From contig NZ_RCHR01000007.1 of NCBI RefSeq assembly GCF_003665065.1, positions 62,001 to 126,000 of the forward strand: DNA of 64,000 bases, given 5' to 3'. A model generated the notes under the pieces. The model was not told where the DNA came from. It did no database searches and was given only the letters and a program-made list of their open reading frames with translations. The DNA comes from Oceanobacillus piezotolerans (GTDB lineage Bacteria; Bacillota; Bacilli; Bacillales; Amphibacillaceae). The translations under genes and the position numbers were made by a program. Below, one piece after another: positions 8,738 through 22,201 of this stretch (positions are counted from its first letter, which is position 1; the number at the start of each line of letters is the position of its first letter).

Positions 8738-8776
8738 AAAAAAATAGATGAGGTTTCCCTACATCTATTTTTTTAA
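8738..8776 (-). terminator. Terminator after guaB
   Basis: On the minus strand AAAAAAATAGATG and CATCTATTTTTTT flank a TAGGGAAACCT loop. It lies in the gap between guaB and dacA. Confidence 0.88.
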
Positions 8777-8787
8777 ATAGTCATTTT

Positions 8788-10275
<1,488 letters not shown>

Positions 10276-10438
10276 TTATTAATAAGTATGTTTAAGTTGA
10301 AATTAGATTAGACTAGTAGATAACTCTATTTTTATATACGATACGCTATCTATCGATGATTTTCAATAAGCGAATAAAAGTAAATAGATTCTGAATCTTC
10401 CTTTCCTTGAAGATTTATTTGATAATGGGGGTTCCTTC

Positions 10439-11404
10439 ATGAGTGACTATCCTTTATTAGCTTTTCTGCATTCTCAACAAACTGCACAAACTTACTTGCA
10501 GAATAGTTATCAAAAACTGAAGATAGAAAACCCGGAGTTAAAGGGATTTGAAAATAGTAATCCATTTATGTATTACCTTGACCATGGCCTGCAGTTCTAT
10601 CAAATTGGAAAGGAAACGCCATTACTTGCAAAACCTGTTCTTTTATTCTATGGGATGACTCATTTGTTAAAGGCCTGCCTTTTAACAAAAAGACCAGAGT
10701 ATCCAGAATCAACTGCATTGCTATCACATGGGGTTACAACTCGTAAACGTAAGAAAAAGAATTATACCTTTTTAGAAGATGAGGTAAAAATACAAAAAAC
10801 AGGATTGTTTCCTTATTTTGCGGAGCATTTATACCAGCATCAAAATATTCCATTCGAGAAGATACGTATGGAGGATTTATTTTCATTAATCCCAGAAATG
10901 TCATCGATATTTTCATTTCAAAGGGAAACCAGCTTAATACCAGTTGGCTCATTGAATTCAAATGTTCTAACCTTTCCAAACTCTATTTTGGATTCATTCC
11001 ATGTTACGGAGAAGGCATTTATAAATAAAATAAAGCTTTACTTACCAGAGATTGATGATATGGATATAGACCAGCACTCCATTCAATTAAAATTGACAAA
11101 GAGCATAAATAAGACCCATGGGCTCTTTTTTATCCATATGGAAAATAATAAGATTTACTTTCCAAAAGTTAGAGAGCTATTCTCACCCATTTCAGAAGTT
11201 ATGGTGCATTATTTACTGCTTTATAACTTAAGTATGATCTGTCGTTATGAAACCGAATGGTGGGGGGAATTACTTGCTACAAAATTTGATTTAGATTATC
11301 CATTGATTGTCCATTTTTTATCGATTACTTCAAAAAAAATACCATTAATTCTAGAAAGTGAATTAATGGCGATATTTAATGAAAAAGGACAGGGACATGA
11401 CTAG
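10439..11404 (+). CDS. yaaC: YaaC-like protein of unknown function
   Basis: A 321-residue soluble protein resembling B. subtilis YaaC, which also sits next to guaB. The most conserved stretch is near residues 30-105: GFENSNPFMYYLDHG, then LLFYGMTHLLKACLL, then LSHGVTTRKRKKKNYTFLED. No signal peptide or transmembrane segment is evident. The biochemical role is unknown. It is divergent from guaB and convergent with the HD-GYP-like gene. Start ATG follows a GGGGG purine run about 8 bases upstream. Confidence 0.8.
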   Translation: MSDYPLLAFLHSQQTAQTYLQNSYQKLKIENPELKGFENSNPFMYYLDHGLQFYQIGKETPLLAKPVLLFYGMTHLLKACLLTKRPEYPESTALLSHGVTTRKRKKKNYTFLEDEVKIQKTGLFPYFAEHLYQHQNIPFEKIRMEDLFSLIPEMSSIFSFQRETSLIPVGSLNSNVLTFPNSILDSFHVTEKAFINKIKLYLPEIDDMDIDQHSIQLKLTKSINKTHGLFFIHMENNKIYFPKVRELFSPISEVMVHYLLLYNLSMICRYETEWWGELLATKFDLDYPLIVHFLSITSKKIPLILESELMAIFNEKGQGHD

Positions 11405-11486
11405 AAAGGCGAACCATACGAAATACATTATGTTTTGGTATTCCTCTGCTAACCATGGTTCTGATACGTTTGTCCCAGCCTATTCT

Positions 11487-12584
11487 TCAGTAGCTTATAA
11501 TTTCTTGTATATGTAATTTCGGTTCATCTTTTAACGAAATAATTTCCCCACTTTCATTCAGTCGGACCATTGGTCTCGTTAACTCCTTCGGTTCGATAAA
11601 TACAATTTCGCCAATCGCCTCATTCGATAACATAACCCTTGTACCGACCGAAAAATTTGCGAGACTCTGAATAAATGTATGGACAATCTTTGTATCGTAT
11701 TTTGTAAATCTATTATTTTTAATCTCTTCAATTACCTTAAACGGAGATTGTTTTTCTTTATACAAACGTTCACTTGTCATCGCATGGTAGGTATCAGCTA
11801 CGGCCAGAATTCGAGCAAAAATATGAGTTTTATCCTTCCGTATGCCGAGTGGATACCCCGAGCCATCACTGCGTTCATGATGCTGCAGGATTGCTAATTT
11901 TACACCTTGAGTAATAGACGGAGTATTTTCAACCATCCTGTAAGAGTAGGTTGGGTGATTGATAATTTGTTCTCTTTCTTTTTCTGTTAAAGAGCCTTGT
12001 TTAAATACGATATTGGAATCTATTTTTGCCATTCCTGCATCACTTAATAAACCCGCTAACCCTAATTGGATCCACTCCCCTTGACTAAGGCGGAGTTTTC
12101 TTCCTAAATAAGAGGCCAAAATACTAACCGCGACGCTATGCGAGAAGATATATTCTTCCTTGGATGTATAATGATGCAGCAAATAAACGGACTTATCTAT
12201 ATCCTCTGTTCTTCTAAGCAAAGGAATAATAAACTCCCTTACCTTATGTATATCGATTTGCAGCCCATTCTGCCAAGATATAAATAGAGATTTATATTCT
12301 TTTACTGCCTGGTGGAAATGTGCCTCAAACGAGAGCTTTTTTGCTTTTTGCTGCTGTTTTTCTACCGGAGTACGAATGATTTTACCTGGTTCCTTCGGCT
12401 TAAATTGCTCCCCGTTTTTTAATTTAGTAGAAACATCAACATAATCGACTAAAAACAGTTGCAGCACCTCAATATGTTCTTCCGTTAATACGGTATGGAC
12501 TGGAATAATAGGCTTGCTTGTTTTGCCCTTAACTTCCTTCAGTAAGACACTCCCTGGTACAAGCTGTGAAGGTTTTACTCTCAT
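11487..12584 (-). CDS. HD-GYP domain protein with a degenerate HD motif
   Basis: About 365 residues. The C-terminal two thirds is an HD-GYP domain, the fold of cyclic-di-GMP phosphodiesterases. Visible are EEYIFSHSVAVSILASYLG, LLSDAGMAKID, INHPTYS, LQHHERSDGSGYPLG and ILAVADTYHAMTSERLY. The canonical HD-x-GK position reads SDAGM, so the metal-ligand His is Ser, while the His of NHP, the HH pair, GYP and the later Asp are kept. The N-terminal about 100 residues (MRVKPSQLVPGSVLLKEV onward) resemble the domain found before HD-GYP in many Firmicutes. Start taken at the ATG following GGGGGAATCATG; longer in-frame starts exist to 12635. Activity may be reduced or lost. Confidence 0.8.
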   Translation of the reverse strand: MRVKPSQLVPGSVLLKEVKGKTSKPIIPVHTVLTEEHIEVLQLFLVDYVDVSTKLKNGEQFKPKEPGKIIRTPVEKQQQKAKKLSFEAHFHQAVKEYKSLFISWQNGLQIDIHKVREFIIPLLRRTEDIDKSVYLLHHYTSKEEYIFSHSVAVSILASYLGRKLRLSQGEWIQLGLAGLLSDAGMAKIDSNIVFKQGSLTEKEREQIINHPTYSYRMVENTPSITQGVKLAILQHHERSDGSGYPLGIRKDKTHIFARILAVADTYHAMTSERLYKEKQSPFKVIEEIKNNRFTKYDTKIVHTFIQSLANFSVGTRVMLSNEAIGEIVFIEPKELTRPMVRLNESGEIISLKDEPKLHIQEIISY

Positions 12585-12621
12585 CATGATTCCCCCTGAT
12601 GGCATACATTTTATGTATAAA

Positions 12622-12652
12622 AGAAGAGGTGGCATAAATAGGCCACCCCTTT
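12622..12652 (-). terminator. Hairpin after gyrA
   Basis: The minus strand reads AAGGGGTGGC-CTATTTAT-GCCACCTCTT followed by CTTTTAT. It lies between the gyrA stop and the HD-GYP-like gene. Confidence 0.7.
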
Positions 12653-12718
12653 ATCCTGCAAAGAACTTGCTGTGTTAACAAGTAAGAGGGATTATAGCCC
12701 CGTTTTGCAAAGTTTATT

Positions 12719-15217
12719 TTATGCTTCTGAATCTTCGTTATCTTGGGTATCTGCCATTTCTTCTGTATCTGCTTCAACTTCTTCTTCCTCATGTTCAATA
12801 CGCGTTACCGTAGCAACTTCTTCTTCCTCTTGCAGACGAATAAGTCTTACACCCATTGTACTTCGACCTGTCTCTGAGATATCCGCAACAGGTATTCGTA
12901 TAAGAACGCCTGCTATCGTAATTAACATGAGATCCTCTTTACCATTTACTGCTTTTACTGCTACAACATGGCCAGTTTTGTCGGTAAGCTTACATGTGAA
13001 GACCCCTTTACCGCCACGATTAATTTGACGATATTCATCTTCAGGTGTTTGTTTACCAAAACCTTTATTCGTAACATGGAGAATGTTGGAGCCCGGTTCT
13101 AGAATCTCCATGGAGACAACATAGTCATCTTCTCTTAAGGAAATCCCTTTTACCCCTGAAGCCGTTCTGCCCATTGCACGAATTTGTGTTTCCTCAAAGC
13201 GAATGAGATAACCATTCTTAGTTGCAATCATAATATCCTTTGTTCCGTCAGTTAATCGAACAGAGATTAATTCATCATCTTCCCGAAGACCTACCGCAAT
13301 TAATCCACCCTTGCGGATATTGGCGAACATGGATAAGGATGTACGTTTTGCAATACCATGTTTCGTGGTAAAGAATAAGAAGTTATCCTCCCGGTACTCA
13401 TCTACTGAGATAACCGCATTTACCCATTCACCGGATTCCACTTGAAGCAGGTTAATAATTGGGATTCCCTTTGCTGTCCTGGAAAATTCAGGAATCTCAT
13501 AACCTTTAATCTTATAAACCTTCCCTTTGTTGGTGAAGAAGAGGATCGTATCATGAGTAGAAGTAGAAACTAAATGCTCTACGAAATCATCCTCATTGGT
13601 CCCCATTCCTTGAATTCCTCTCCCGCCACGCTTTTGAGCGCGATAAGTGGAGGTAGGAAGGCGTTTAATATATCCTTTGTGTGTCAAGGTAATCACAATA
13701 TTTTCTTCCGGAATTAAATCTTCATCCTCGAAGAAATCAGCTCCGCCTACCGTAATTTCAGTTCGGCGCTCGTCTCCATATTTTTCTTTAATTTCATTAA
13801 GTTCTTCACGAATAATATCCAATACTTTTTGTTCATCCGCTAAAATAGCTTTCAATTCAGCAATAAGCTTCATGAGATCATTATACTCGTTCTCGATCTT
13901 CTCACGTTCTAAGCCTGTTAATCGCTGTAAACGCATATCCAAGATAGCTTGTGCTTGTTTTTCGGATAAATCGAAACTCTCCATTAAGCCATTACGTGCA
14001 ATTTCCGTTGTTTTGGAATTACGAATAAGCGTAATAACTTGGTCCAGATGATCCAACGCAATTCGTAAACCTTCTAAGATATGAGCACGAGCTTCTGCCT
14101 TATTTAATTCAAAGGCTGTACGGCGCCTGATTACTACCTTCTGGTGCTCTAAATAATGATGCAAGCATTCTTTAATGGATAAGACCTTAGGTTGTCCATC
14201 CACTAGTGCTAGCATATTAACGCCAAATGTCGTCTGTAAGGCAGTATGTTTATATAGATTATTTAAAATCACATTCGCATTCGCATCTTTACGGATTTCC
14301 ATAACAACACGCATACCTTCGCGATCCGACTCATCACGTAAATCCGTTATTCCTTCTATACGTTTATCACGAACAAGCTCTGCGATTTTTTCAACTAATC
14401 TAGCTTTGTTCACTTGATATGGTAATTCCGTAACAATAATCTTTGATTTACCGTTTTCATGCTCCTCAATATTCACTTTTGCACGAATGGTCAAAGAACC
14501 TTTTCCGGTTTCATAAGCCTTACGAATACCACTTCTGCCCATAATAATTCCCGCAGTTGGAAAGTCTGGCCCGTGGATATAATCTTCCATCAGGTCATCT
14601 ACAGTAATCTCAGGGTTTTCACTAAGTGCGAGAATTGCATCAATTGTTTCACCTAGATTATGCGGTGGAATATTAGTTGCCATACCTACAGCAATTCCAG
14701 ATGTTCCGTTAACTAATAAGTTTGGGAAGCGAGCCGGGAAAACGACAGGCTCTTGTTCTGATCCGTCATAATTATCACGGAAGTCAATCGTATCTTTGTT
14801 GATATCGCGTACTAATTCCATCGAGATCTTTGACATTCTTGCTTCGGTATAACGCATTGCTGCAGCTTGGTCTCCGTCAACCGATCCAAAGTTACCATGA
14901 CCATCCACAAGCATGTAACGATAACTAAAATCTTGTGCCATACGTACCATGGTTTCATAAACTGCAGAGTCCCCATGTGGATGGTATTTACCAATAACTT
15001 CACCAACGATACGAGCCGATTTTTTATGCGCCTTATCCGAATGCATTCCTAAATCATTCATTGCATAGAGAATCCGGCGGTGTACAGGTTTCATCCCATC
15101 CCGTACATCTGGTAAAGCTCTCGAAACAATAACACTCATCGAATAATCAAGAAAAGATGTGCGCATTTCATGGTTTATATTTACTTCTTGTACATTTTTA
15201 CGTATTTCATCTGCCAT
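12719..15217 (-). CDS. gyrA: DNA gyrase subunit A
   Basis: An 832-residue type II topoisomerase subunit that cleaves and religates DNA during negative supercoiling. The catalytic tyrosine is Tyr-123 in [12 protein letters not shown]. In the quinolone-resistance region, Ser-84 and Glu-88 ([10 protein letters not shown]) are the drug-sensitive residues. The C-terminal beta-pinwheel carries the GyrA-box [10 protein letters not shown] near residue 530. The protein ends in a strongly acidic tail (about the last 35 residues), usual in Bacillaceae. It follows gyrB by about 170 bp on the same strand, with no clear terminator between them. Confidence 0.98.
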   Translation of the reverse strand: MADEIRKNVQEVNINHEMRTSFLDYSMSVIVSRALPDVRDGMKPVHRRILYAMNDLGMHSDKAHKKSARIVGEVIGKYHPHGDSAVYETMVRMAQDFSYRYMLVDGHGNFGSVDGDQAAAMRYTEARMSKISMELVRDINKDTIDFRDNYDGSEQEPVVFPARFPNLLVNGTSGIAVGMATNIPPHNLGETIDAILALSENPEITVDDLMEDYIHGPDFPTAGIIMGRSGIRKAYETGKGSLTIRAKVNIEEHENGKSKIIVTELPYQVNKARLVEKIAELVRDKRIEGITDLRDESDREGMRVVMEIRKDANANVILNNLYKHTALQTTFGVNMLALVDGQPKVLSIKECLHHYLEHQKVVIRRRTAFELNKAEARAHILEGLRIALDHLDQVITLIRNSKTTEIARNGLMESFDLSEKQAQAILDMRLQRLTGLEREKIENEYNDLMKLIAELKAILADEQKVLDIIREELNEIKEKYGDERRTEITVGGADFFEDEDLIPEENIVITLTHKGYIKRLPTSTYRAQKRGGRGIQGMGTNEDDFVEHLVSTSTHDTILFFTNKGKVYKIKGYEIPEFSRTAKGIPIINLLQVESGEWVNAVISVDEYREDNFLFFTTKHGIAKRTSLSMFANIRKGGLIAVGLREDDELISVRLTDGTKDIMIATKNGYLIRFEETQIRAMGRTASGVKGISLREDDYVVSMEILEPGSNILHVTNKGFGKQTPEDEYRQINRGGKGVFTCKLTDKTGHVVAVKAVNGKEDLMLITIAGVLIRIPVADISETGRSTMGVRLIRLQEEEEVATVTRIEHEEEEVEADTEEMADTQDNEDSEA

Positions 15218-15387
15218 ATTCTTTACCTCCTATCAAGGAAAGTTAAGTTAACATTCCTTGTACTCAGATATAAGGGAAGGATAGTACTAACCTAACAGCT
15301 TACAAGCTTTTCCTTTCCGCTTGGCGCTTATCCATCTTACTGTGAAAAATCTTGTCAGCCATTTTGCAGTTCTTATTGTCCTTTGTA

Positions 15388-17313
<1,926 letters not shown>

Positions 17314-17347
17314 TTACTCACACTCATTTCTAATTAGAAAACTTGAT

Positions 17348-17370
17348 ATTCGCTTAATTGATTAGCGAAT
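17348..17370. repeat. Short inverted repeat ATTCGCT...AGCGAAT upstream of gyrB
   Basis: Seven-base arms with a 9-base loop in the remB-gyrB gap. The arms are the same as those upstream of serS at 6955-6976. It may be a protein site or a coincidence. Confidence 0.4.
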
Positions 17371-17451
17371 GCGTTATTTACGTTGTTATAAAATATATAA
17401 AATATTTCTCCTTTGTTAGAGAAAGGCTTTGTCTATATTGCTTTCATAGAT

Positions 17452-17733
17452 TTACGGAGCAATTTCTGTCGAGAAATCATCTAGATTACTAATGGTGGAA
17501 ATCATACTTGCACGTTTTTTCAAAGTGGATACCGATACGGTCGTATAATATAATCTGTCATTGGTAATGAGTAAAGACTTTGCTCCACTTTCTGGACCAA
17601 TCACTTGTTTTTTTTCCTTACAAGCATGAATTAATTCTTCCATAATGGAGGAAGATTCTAATATATGAATATCAATAATCGAAATAACTTCTGAGGAGCG
17701 AATGACATTACCGTTTCCAATATGAATAAACAA
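17452..17733 (-). CDS. remB: Extracellular matrix regulator RemB (YaaB, DUF370)
   Basis: About 93 residues. It resembles B. subtilis RemB/YaaB, a DUF370 protein encoded between recF and gyrB that is linked to matrix gene activation. The FIHIGNG start and the YYTTVSVSTLKKRA segment near the C-terminus match the family. The start is set at TTG 17731-17733, 9 bases after AAGGA. A GTG two codons upstream lies too close to the ribosome-binding site, and the shorter form aligns with the MYIHLGD start of the B. subtilis protein. Position in the dnaA-dnaN-yaaA-recF-remB-gyrB-gyrA series is conserved. Confidence 0.85.
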   Translation of the reverse strand: MFIHIGNGNVIRSSEVISIIDIHILESSSIMEELIHACKEKKQVIGPESGAKSLLITNDRLYYTTVSVSTLKKRASMISTISNLDDFSTEIAP

Positions 17734-17759
17734 TTTCACACATCCTTCAGATTCAGAGA

Positions 17760-18872
17760 TTACCTATCTACTTTTCCATCTTTAACAGGGAAAAGTTCGG
17801 CGTTCTTTAATGTCTCATGATGAATCCCATCTACACTTGTAGTAGATACAAAGGTCTGTACTTTACCTTGTATCGTATTTAATAAATGGGATTGCCTATA
17901 ATCGTCTAATTCACTTAGCACATCATCTAGAAGTAGAATAGGATACTCTCCAATCTCCTTATTTATCAACTCTATTTCTGCAAGTTTAAGGGATAGAGCA
18001 GTTGTTCTTTGCTGACCTTGTGATCCAAAGGTTTGGACATTTTTATTATTTACATAGAACAGTAGGTCATCGCGGTGAGGGCCAATTAGCGTTGTCCCTC
18101 TTTCGATTTCTTTCCCCTGTATTTCTTGAAATTTCTCATAATAAATATTATCTATTTTCTCCTTATTTTCCGATTCTGATACGTCAATTGTAGGACTATA
18201 CTTAATATCTAAGTCCTCCATATTCCTGCTAATACCATGATGAATCGGAACTGCCCAGTTTTTTAGCAATTCTAAGAAGATAAATCGTTTCTCTATAATA
18301 ATACTAGCATGCTGAATTAATTGCGTTGTCAACACTTCAAGCAGATTTATGTCACTTTTTGCCTTTTTCTGTAATTGTTTCAGTAAGAAGTTACGCTGCT
18401 TTAAGATCTTTTGGTATTGTGCCAGGTGATAAAGATAGGTCGGTTGAATCTGTCCCAGCTCCATATCTATAAACCGTCTTCTAATTTGTGGTGATCCCTT
18501 TACTAGAGTTAAATCCTCTGGTGCAAACATCACAACATTAATAGAGCCAATATAATCACTTAATCTTCTCTGTTCAAGCCGATTCAATTTTGCCTTTTTC
18601 CCTTTAGTGGAAATGATAATTTCAAGAGGAATCTTTTGATTTCGCTTCACTACTCTACCTTCTATTTTAGCATATTCTTTCTCCCATTGGATAAGTTCTT
18701 TTTCATGGGAAGTTCGATGTGACTTTGTAAAAGCCAGAACATAAATAGCTTCCATAAGGTTTGTTTTACCTTGAGCATTGTCGCCGATTATGACGTTTAC
18801 TTTATCATCAAAAGATATATTTAAATTTTCGTAATTACGATAATTTCTCAAGTCTAACTGTTCGATATGCAT
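17760..18872 (-). CDS. recF: DNA replication and repair protein RecF
   Basis: A 370-residue SMC-like ABC ATPase that helps load RecA at single-strand gaps. Walker A is [13 protein letters not shown] at about 30-42. The ABC signature region is [18 protein letters not shown] at about 282-299, and Walker B is [12 protein letters not shown] at about 315-326. Length equals that of B. subtilis RecF. It starts 6 bp after the yaaA stop, so translational coupling is likely. Confidence 0.97.
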   Translation of the reverse strand: MHIEQLDLRNYRNYENLNISFDDKVNVIIGDNAQGKTNLMEAIYVLAFTKSHRTSHEKELIQWEKEYAKIEGRVVKRNQKIPLEIIISTKGKKAKLNRLEQRRLSDYIGSINVVMFAPEDLTLVKGSPQIRRRFIDMELGQIQPTYLYHLAQYQKILKQRNFLLKQLQKKAKSDINLLEVLTTQLIQHASIIIEKRFIFLELLKNWAVPIHHGISRNMEDLDIKYSPTIDVSESENKEKIDNIYYEKFQEIQGKEIERGTTLIGPHRDDLLFYVNNKNVQTFGSQGQQRTTALSLKLAEIELINKEIGEYPILLLDDVLSELDDYRQSHLLNTIQGKVQTFVSTTSVDGIHHETLKNAELFPVKDGKVDR

Positions 18873-18878
18873 GTATAC

Positions 18879-19085
18879 TTAAGCCTCTTTTTTTACAATA
18901 TAGGATCCTATCCCCTCAATTTCTACTACATCATTCTCATACAGCTTTCTGCCTCGGCGATGTTCACGTTCCCCATTTACAAGAGCACCTTCATCTTGAA
19001 GAAATGCTTTAACCATGCCACCTGAGTCTAAGACATTTAATAATTTAATAAACTGGCCCAACGTAATGAATTCTGTTTTAATCAT
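18879..19085 (-). CDS. yaaA: S4-domain RNA-binding protein YaaA
   Basis: A 68-residue S4-like protein between dnaN and recF. ITLGQFIKLLNVLDSGGMVK and RRGRKLYENDVVEI are the S4 fold's conserved parts. Homologues have been connected with ribosome assembly. Start is ATG 19083-19085 with AGGAAG five bases upstream; an upstream in-frame GTG lacks a ribosome-binding site. Confidence 0.88.
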   Translation of the reverse strand: MIKTEFITLGQFIKLLNVLDSGGMVKAFLQDEGALVNGEREHRRGRKLYENDVVEIEGIGSYIVKKEA

Positions 19086-19303
19086 TATTTCTTCCTGCAA
19101 TGTTATCACCAAATCCTATTTTTAGATTACGTACTATCGTTTAAAACCATATACACCTATTTTACTAAAGTTTTCGCATTAAGGAAAGGTACGGCCTAGG
19201 AAAGTTAAAAAAAACGCTTATTTGGCCTTTATTTTTGTTTTTTTGAATAGTTAAAAGAAAAACTCTTACCAAAAATTAGATAAGAGCTAGTTTATTTATA
19301 CAT

Positions 19304-19362
19304 GAGGAACTGGATGGAAGACCTATTTTGACTCATCTGTGTCTAAATCCATCCAGTTTGAT
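19304..19362. repeat. Long-loop inverted repeat downstream of dnaN
   Basis: AACTGGATGGA and TCCATCCAGTT, both 11 bp and exactly complementary, are separated by about 30 bases just beyond the dnaN stop codon. No T-run follows, so it is not a textbook terminator. Confidence 0.5.
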
Positions 19363-19404
19363 CTATGGGCGATCTATTTGTTTGGAACAAAATTAAATTT
19401 GTTA

Positions 19405-20541
19405 TTAATACGTACGTACAGGCAGAATCAGCTGCAAGATGGAATCATCATCCACAGGGCGCATAATAAATGGACGCATTGCACCAGTAAAGGAGATGAT
19501 TACTTCATCATATTCAATGGCTTTCAAGGCATCGATCATATATTTAGAGCTGAAGGAAATCTTTAACTCTTCACCTTCAATAGAGTGAACGGTAATATCT
19601 TCCGTTACATTTCCTACTTCTGGAGAATTACTTGTTATTTCAATTAGATTATCCCCTTGTGTTGTTAAGCGTACAACATTATTTCTTTCTTCTCTTGCTA
19701 AAAGGGAAGCACGATCGATCGTGCTAAGTAATTCCTTCGTTTTTACTTGTATTTTTGTTTTGCTTTGTTCTGGTATTAATCTTGAAGTCTCAGGATAATT
19801 CCCATCAAGCAAACGTGAAAGGAAGTATAGATGTTTTGTTCTGAAAAGGATTTGATTATTCGTTACACTAATCTCTACCTTTTCTTCTGCATCATCCAGG
19901 ATTTTATTTAATTCATTTAAGCTTTTTCCTGGTACAACTACGTTCTTAAACTCAATGTTTGTATCTGAAATAGGAACTTCCCTAGAAGCTAATCGATGAC
20001 TGTCTGTAGCTACCAGGCTTAGTGTATTATTCGTTAAATTCACATTAACTCCAGTTAAGATTGGTCGGGTTTCCATGGTAGATACTGCAAAGACAGTTTG
20101 TTTGATCATACTTTTTAATAGATCAATTGGCATTTCAAAGCTGTTATCTGTTTGAATTTTTGGCAGCTGTGGATATTCTTCCGCATCTTGTCCATTTAAA
20201 TTAAACTCTGCTTTTCCAGAACGAATGGTTACTTTAAGTGATTCGTCACATTCAATCTCAACTGTTTTTTCTGGTAATTTCTTTACAATATCGGGAAAGT
20301 ATTTGGCTTGTAATACGATACTTCCTTCTTCAATTTGTTCAACATTAACTACATCATCTTCTTCTGCAGGGATATAAGATTCTATTGAAATATCAGAATC
20401 ACTACCTGTCAGGGAAATTCCATGTTTTTTTGCCTCGATTTTTATCCCAGTTAATATTGGAATTACTGTTCGAGATGAAATAGCCTTCATTACATCTTGT
20501 ACACTGGAAATTAACTGATCACGTTGAATAATAAATTTCAT
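19405..20541 (-). CDS. dnaN: DNA polymerase III beta subunit (sliding clamp)
   Basis: A 378-residue sliding clamp, the same length as in B. subtilis. It forms a ring dimer that tethers polymerase to DNA. Three clamp folds are expected. Recognisable segments are MKFIIQRDQLISSVQDVMKA at the N-terminus, VATDSHRLASREV near 175 (the hydrophobic-pocket region) and the C-terminal AMRPFIMRPVDD with the usual LILPVRTY ending. It follows the oriC element downstream of dnaA. Confidence 0.98.
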   Translation of the reverse strand: MKFIIQRDQLISSVQDVMKAISSRTVIPILTGIKIEAKKHGISLTGSDSDISIESYIPAEEDDVVNVEQIEEGSIVLQAKYFPDIVKKLPEKTVEIECDESLKVTIRSGKAEFNLNGQDAEEYPQLPKIQTDNSFEMPIDLLKSMIKQTVFAVSTMETRPILTGVNVNLTNNTLSLVATDSHRLASREVPISDTNIEFKNVVVPGKSLNELNKILDDAEEKVEISVTNNQILFRTKHLYFLSRLLDGNYPETSRLIPEQSKTKIQVKTKELLSTIDRASLLAREERNNVVRLTTQGDNLIEITSNSPEVGNVTEDITVHSIEGEELKISFSSKYMIDALKAIEYDEVIISFTGAMRPFIMRPVDDDSILQLILPVRTY

Positions 20542-20575
20542 GAAAAAAAATCCTCCTATTGGAAGTTCTATTTAT

Positions 20576-20634
20576 ATTATTTTTTTATAAAAAGATAGTA
20601 ATAACAGTAATAATACCTGTGATTATGTGGATAA
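20576..20634. other. oriC unwinding element with DnaA-trio-like triplets
   Basis: An AT-rich tract (20576-20593) adjoins six triplets TAG-TAA-TAA-CAG-TAA-TAA at 20596-20613, followed at 20626-20634 by a perfect DnaA box (TGTGGATAA). Read 3' to 5' away from the box, the triplets are AAT-AAT-GAC-AAT-AAT-GAT, which fits the (G/A)A(T/A) DnaA-trio rule with one deviation. Confidence 0.75.
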
Positions 20635-20726
20635 GCGAATTTTTCCTAGTTTATCTAAAGTTTTCCACATGTGGATAACCTGTTCATAAGAGAGAGGAAT
20701 GATTCACACTATGCACATGTTGATAA
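20626..20726. other. oriC DnaA-box cluster between dnaA and dnaN
   Basis: Perfect TGTGGATAA boxes lie at 20626-20634 and 20670-20678. A one-mismatch TTTTCCACA at 20661-20669 abuts the latter, and TGTTGATAA at 20718-20726 touches the dnaA stop codon. This is the standard Bacillus downstream half of a bipartite origin. Confidence 0.9.
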
Positions 20727-22070
20727 TTAGATAGATTTTACTTTTTCTTTAATTTCTTCTATTTCTCTATTAAATTCCATATCTGAATCTAATAATTTTG
20801 AGATCTTTTCATGAGCATGGATTACCGTTGTATGATCCCGTCCGCCAAATTCCTCTCCAATCTTTGGTAAAGAGAGGTCAGTTAACTCCCGGGACAAATA
20901 CATAGCAATTTGTCTTGGAAATGCAATAGATTTCGTACGTTTTTTTGCAGCAAAATCTTCTAAACGCACATTGTACTTCTCACCAACAATTTCCTGGATT
21001 CCTTGTACTGTAATTATCTTAGGCTTGCTGCTTGGAATGATGTCTTTAAGAGCATCTGCAGCAAGTGACGCATCAATATCTTGATTTACTAGAGAGGAAT
21101 AAGCGACTACTCTGATTAACGCTCCCTCAAGCTCACGAATATTGGTATCAATTTGATTTGCAATATAGAGCATAACTTCGTTTGGAATATCAAGACCTTC
21201 CGCTTTCGCTTTCTTATTTAAAATGGCGATTCTTGTTTCTAAATCTGGGGGAGTTATATCTGTAATTAGTCCCCATTCAAAACGAGAACGCAGGCGATCC
21301 TCTAATGTTGGAATCTCTTTAGGTGGCCTGTCACTAGAGATAATTATTTGTTTACTTTCTTCATGCAATGTATTGAAAGTATGGAAAAATTCCTCCTGGG
21401 TTGATTCTTTTCCAGCAATAAACTGAATATCATCTATTAAAAGAACATCTACGGTTCGATATTTATTGCGGAAATTTGTCGTTTTATTATCCATGATGGC
21501 ATTAATAAATTCATTGGTAAATTTCTCAGAAGTAATGTAAACGACCTTAGCATTTGGCTTGTTCTCAAGTACATAGTGGCCAATTGCGTGCATTAAATGC
21601 GTTTTACCCAGCCCAACACCACCATAAATAAATAATGGATTGTATGCTTTAGCCGGAGCCTCTGCAACAGCTAGGGAAGCTGCGTGGGCAAAACGGTTTC
21701 CGGCACCAATAACAAATGTATCAAACGTGTATTTGGAATTTAGCATTGATTTTGGAAAATCATTGTTTTCCTTTGCTTCTTTCGGTTTAGGAACGGGATT
21801 TACTTCCTCTACTTCTGGTGACACATCAGGAATAATAAATTTGGTATGAAGACGTGAACCAGTTATCTCTTCAATGATATCGGAAATTAAATCTGTATAT
21901 TGTGTTTCTAACCAATCACGCGCAAATTCATTTGGTGCTGAGATAACTAATGTATTTTTTTCAAGGGCTTCAGCTCTTGTGTTTTTTAGCCATGTCTCAA
22001 AGCTAGGTTTGCTTACTCTTTCTTCGATCTTTTCTAGTGTAGCAACCCATAGCTCATTTATGTTTTCCAA
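20727..22070 (-). CDS. dnaA: Chromosomal replication initiator DnaA
   Basis: A 447-residue AAA+ initiator that binds DnaA boxes and melts oriC. Domain I is at about 1-80 ([17 protein letters not shown]), and a short linker follows. Walker A GGVGLGKT is at about 150-157 and Walker B LLIDD at about 210-214. The C-terminal box-binding domain carries [11 protein letters not shown] at about 409. The start is the TTG at 22068-22070, 11 bases after AAAGGAG and giving MENI as in B. subtilis. An ORF starting at 22091 would include the ribosome-binding site itself. Boxes on both sides suggest autoregulation. Confidence 0.98.
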   Translation of the reverse strand: MENINELWVATLEKIEERVSKPSFETWLKNTRAEALEKNTLVISAPNEFARDWLETQYTDLISDIIEEITGSRLHTKFIIPDVSPEVEEVNPVPKPKEAKENNDFPKSMLNSKYTFDTFVIGAGNRFAHAASLAVAEAPAKAYNPLFIYGGVGLGKTHLMHAIGHYVLENKPNAKVVYITSEKFTNEFINAIMDNKTTNFRNKYRTVDVLLIDDIQFIAGKESTQEEFFHTFNTLHEESKQIIISSDRPPKEIPTLEDRLRSRFEWGLITDITPPDLETRIAILNKKAKAEGLDIPNEVMLYIANQIDTNIRELEGALIRVVAYSSLVNQDIDASLAADALKDIIPSSKPKIITVQGIQEIVGEKYNVRLEDFAAKKRTKSIAFPRQIAMYLSRELTDLSLPKIGEEFGGRDHTTVIHAHEKISKLLDSDMEFNREIEEIKEKVKSI

Positions 22071-22201
22071 TCGAGAGTTCACTCCTTTCAAAAAATAACA
22101 GAAAAAGCCTTCCTAACGTCTTTCTAAAAATGGAAAGGCATAAAATGTAAGCTTGTCTAATAAAATTTTAATATCAGGGGAAATAATATTTAGTAGTGTA
22201 A

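Noticed and set aside
12529-12798. 89-residue minus-strand ORF at the gyrA end
   Set aside because: It is a frame-shifted reading of the gyrA C-terminus and its downstream hairpin.
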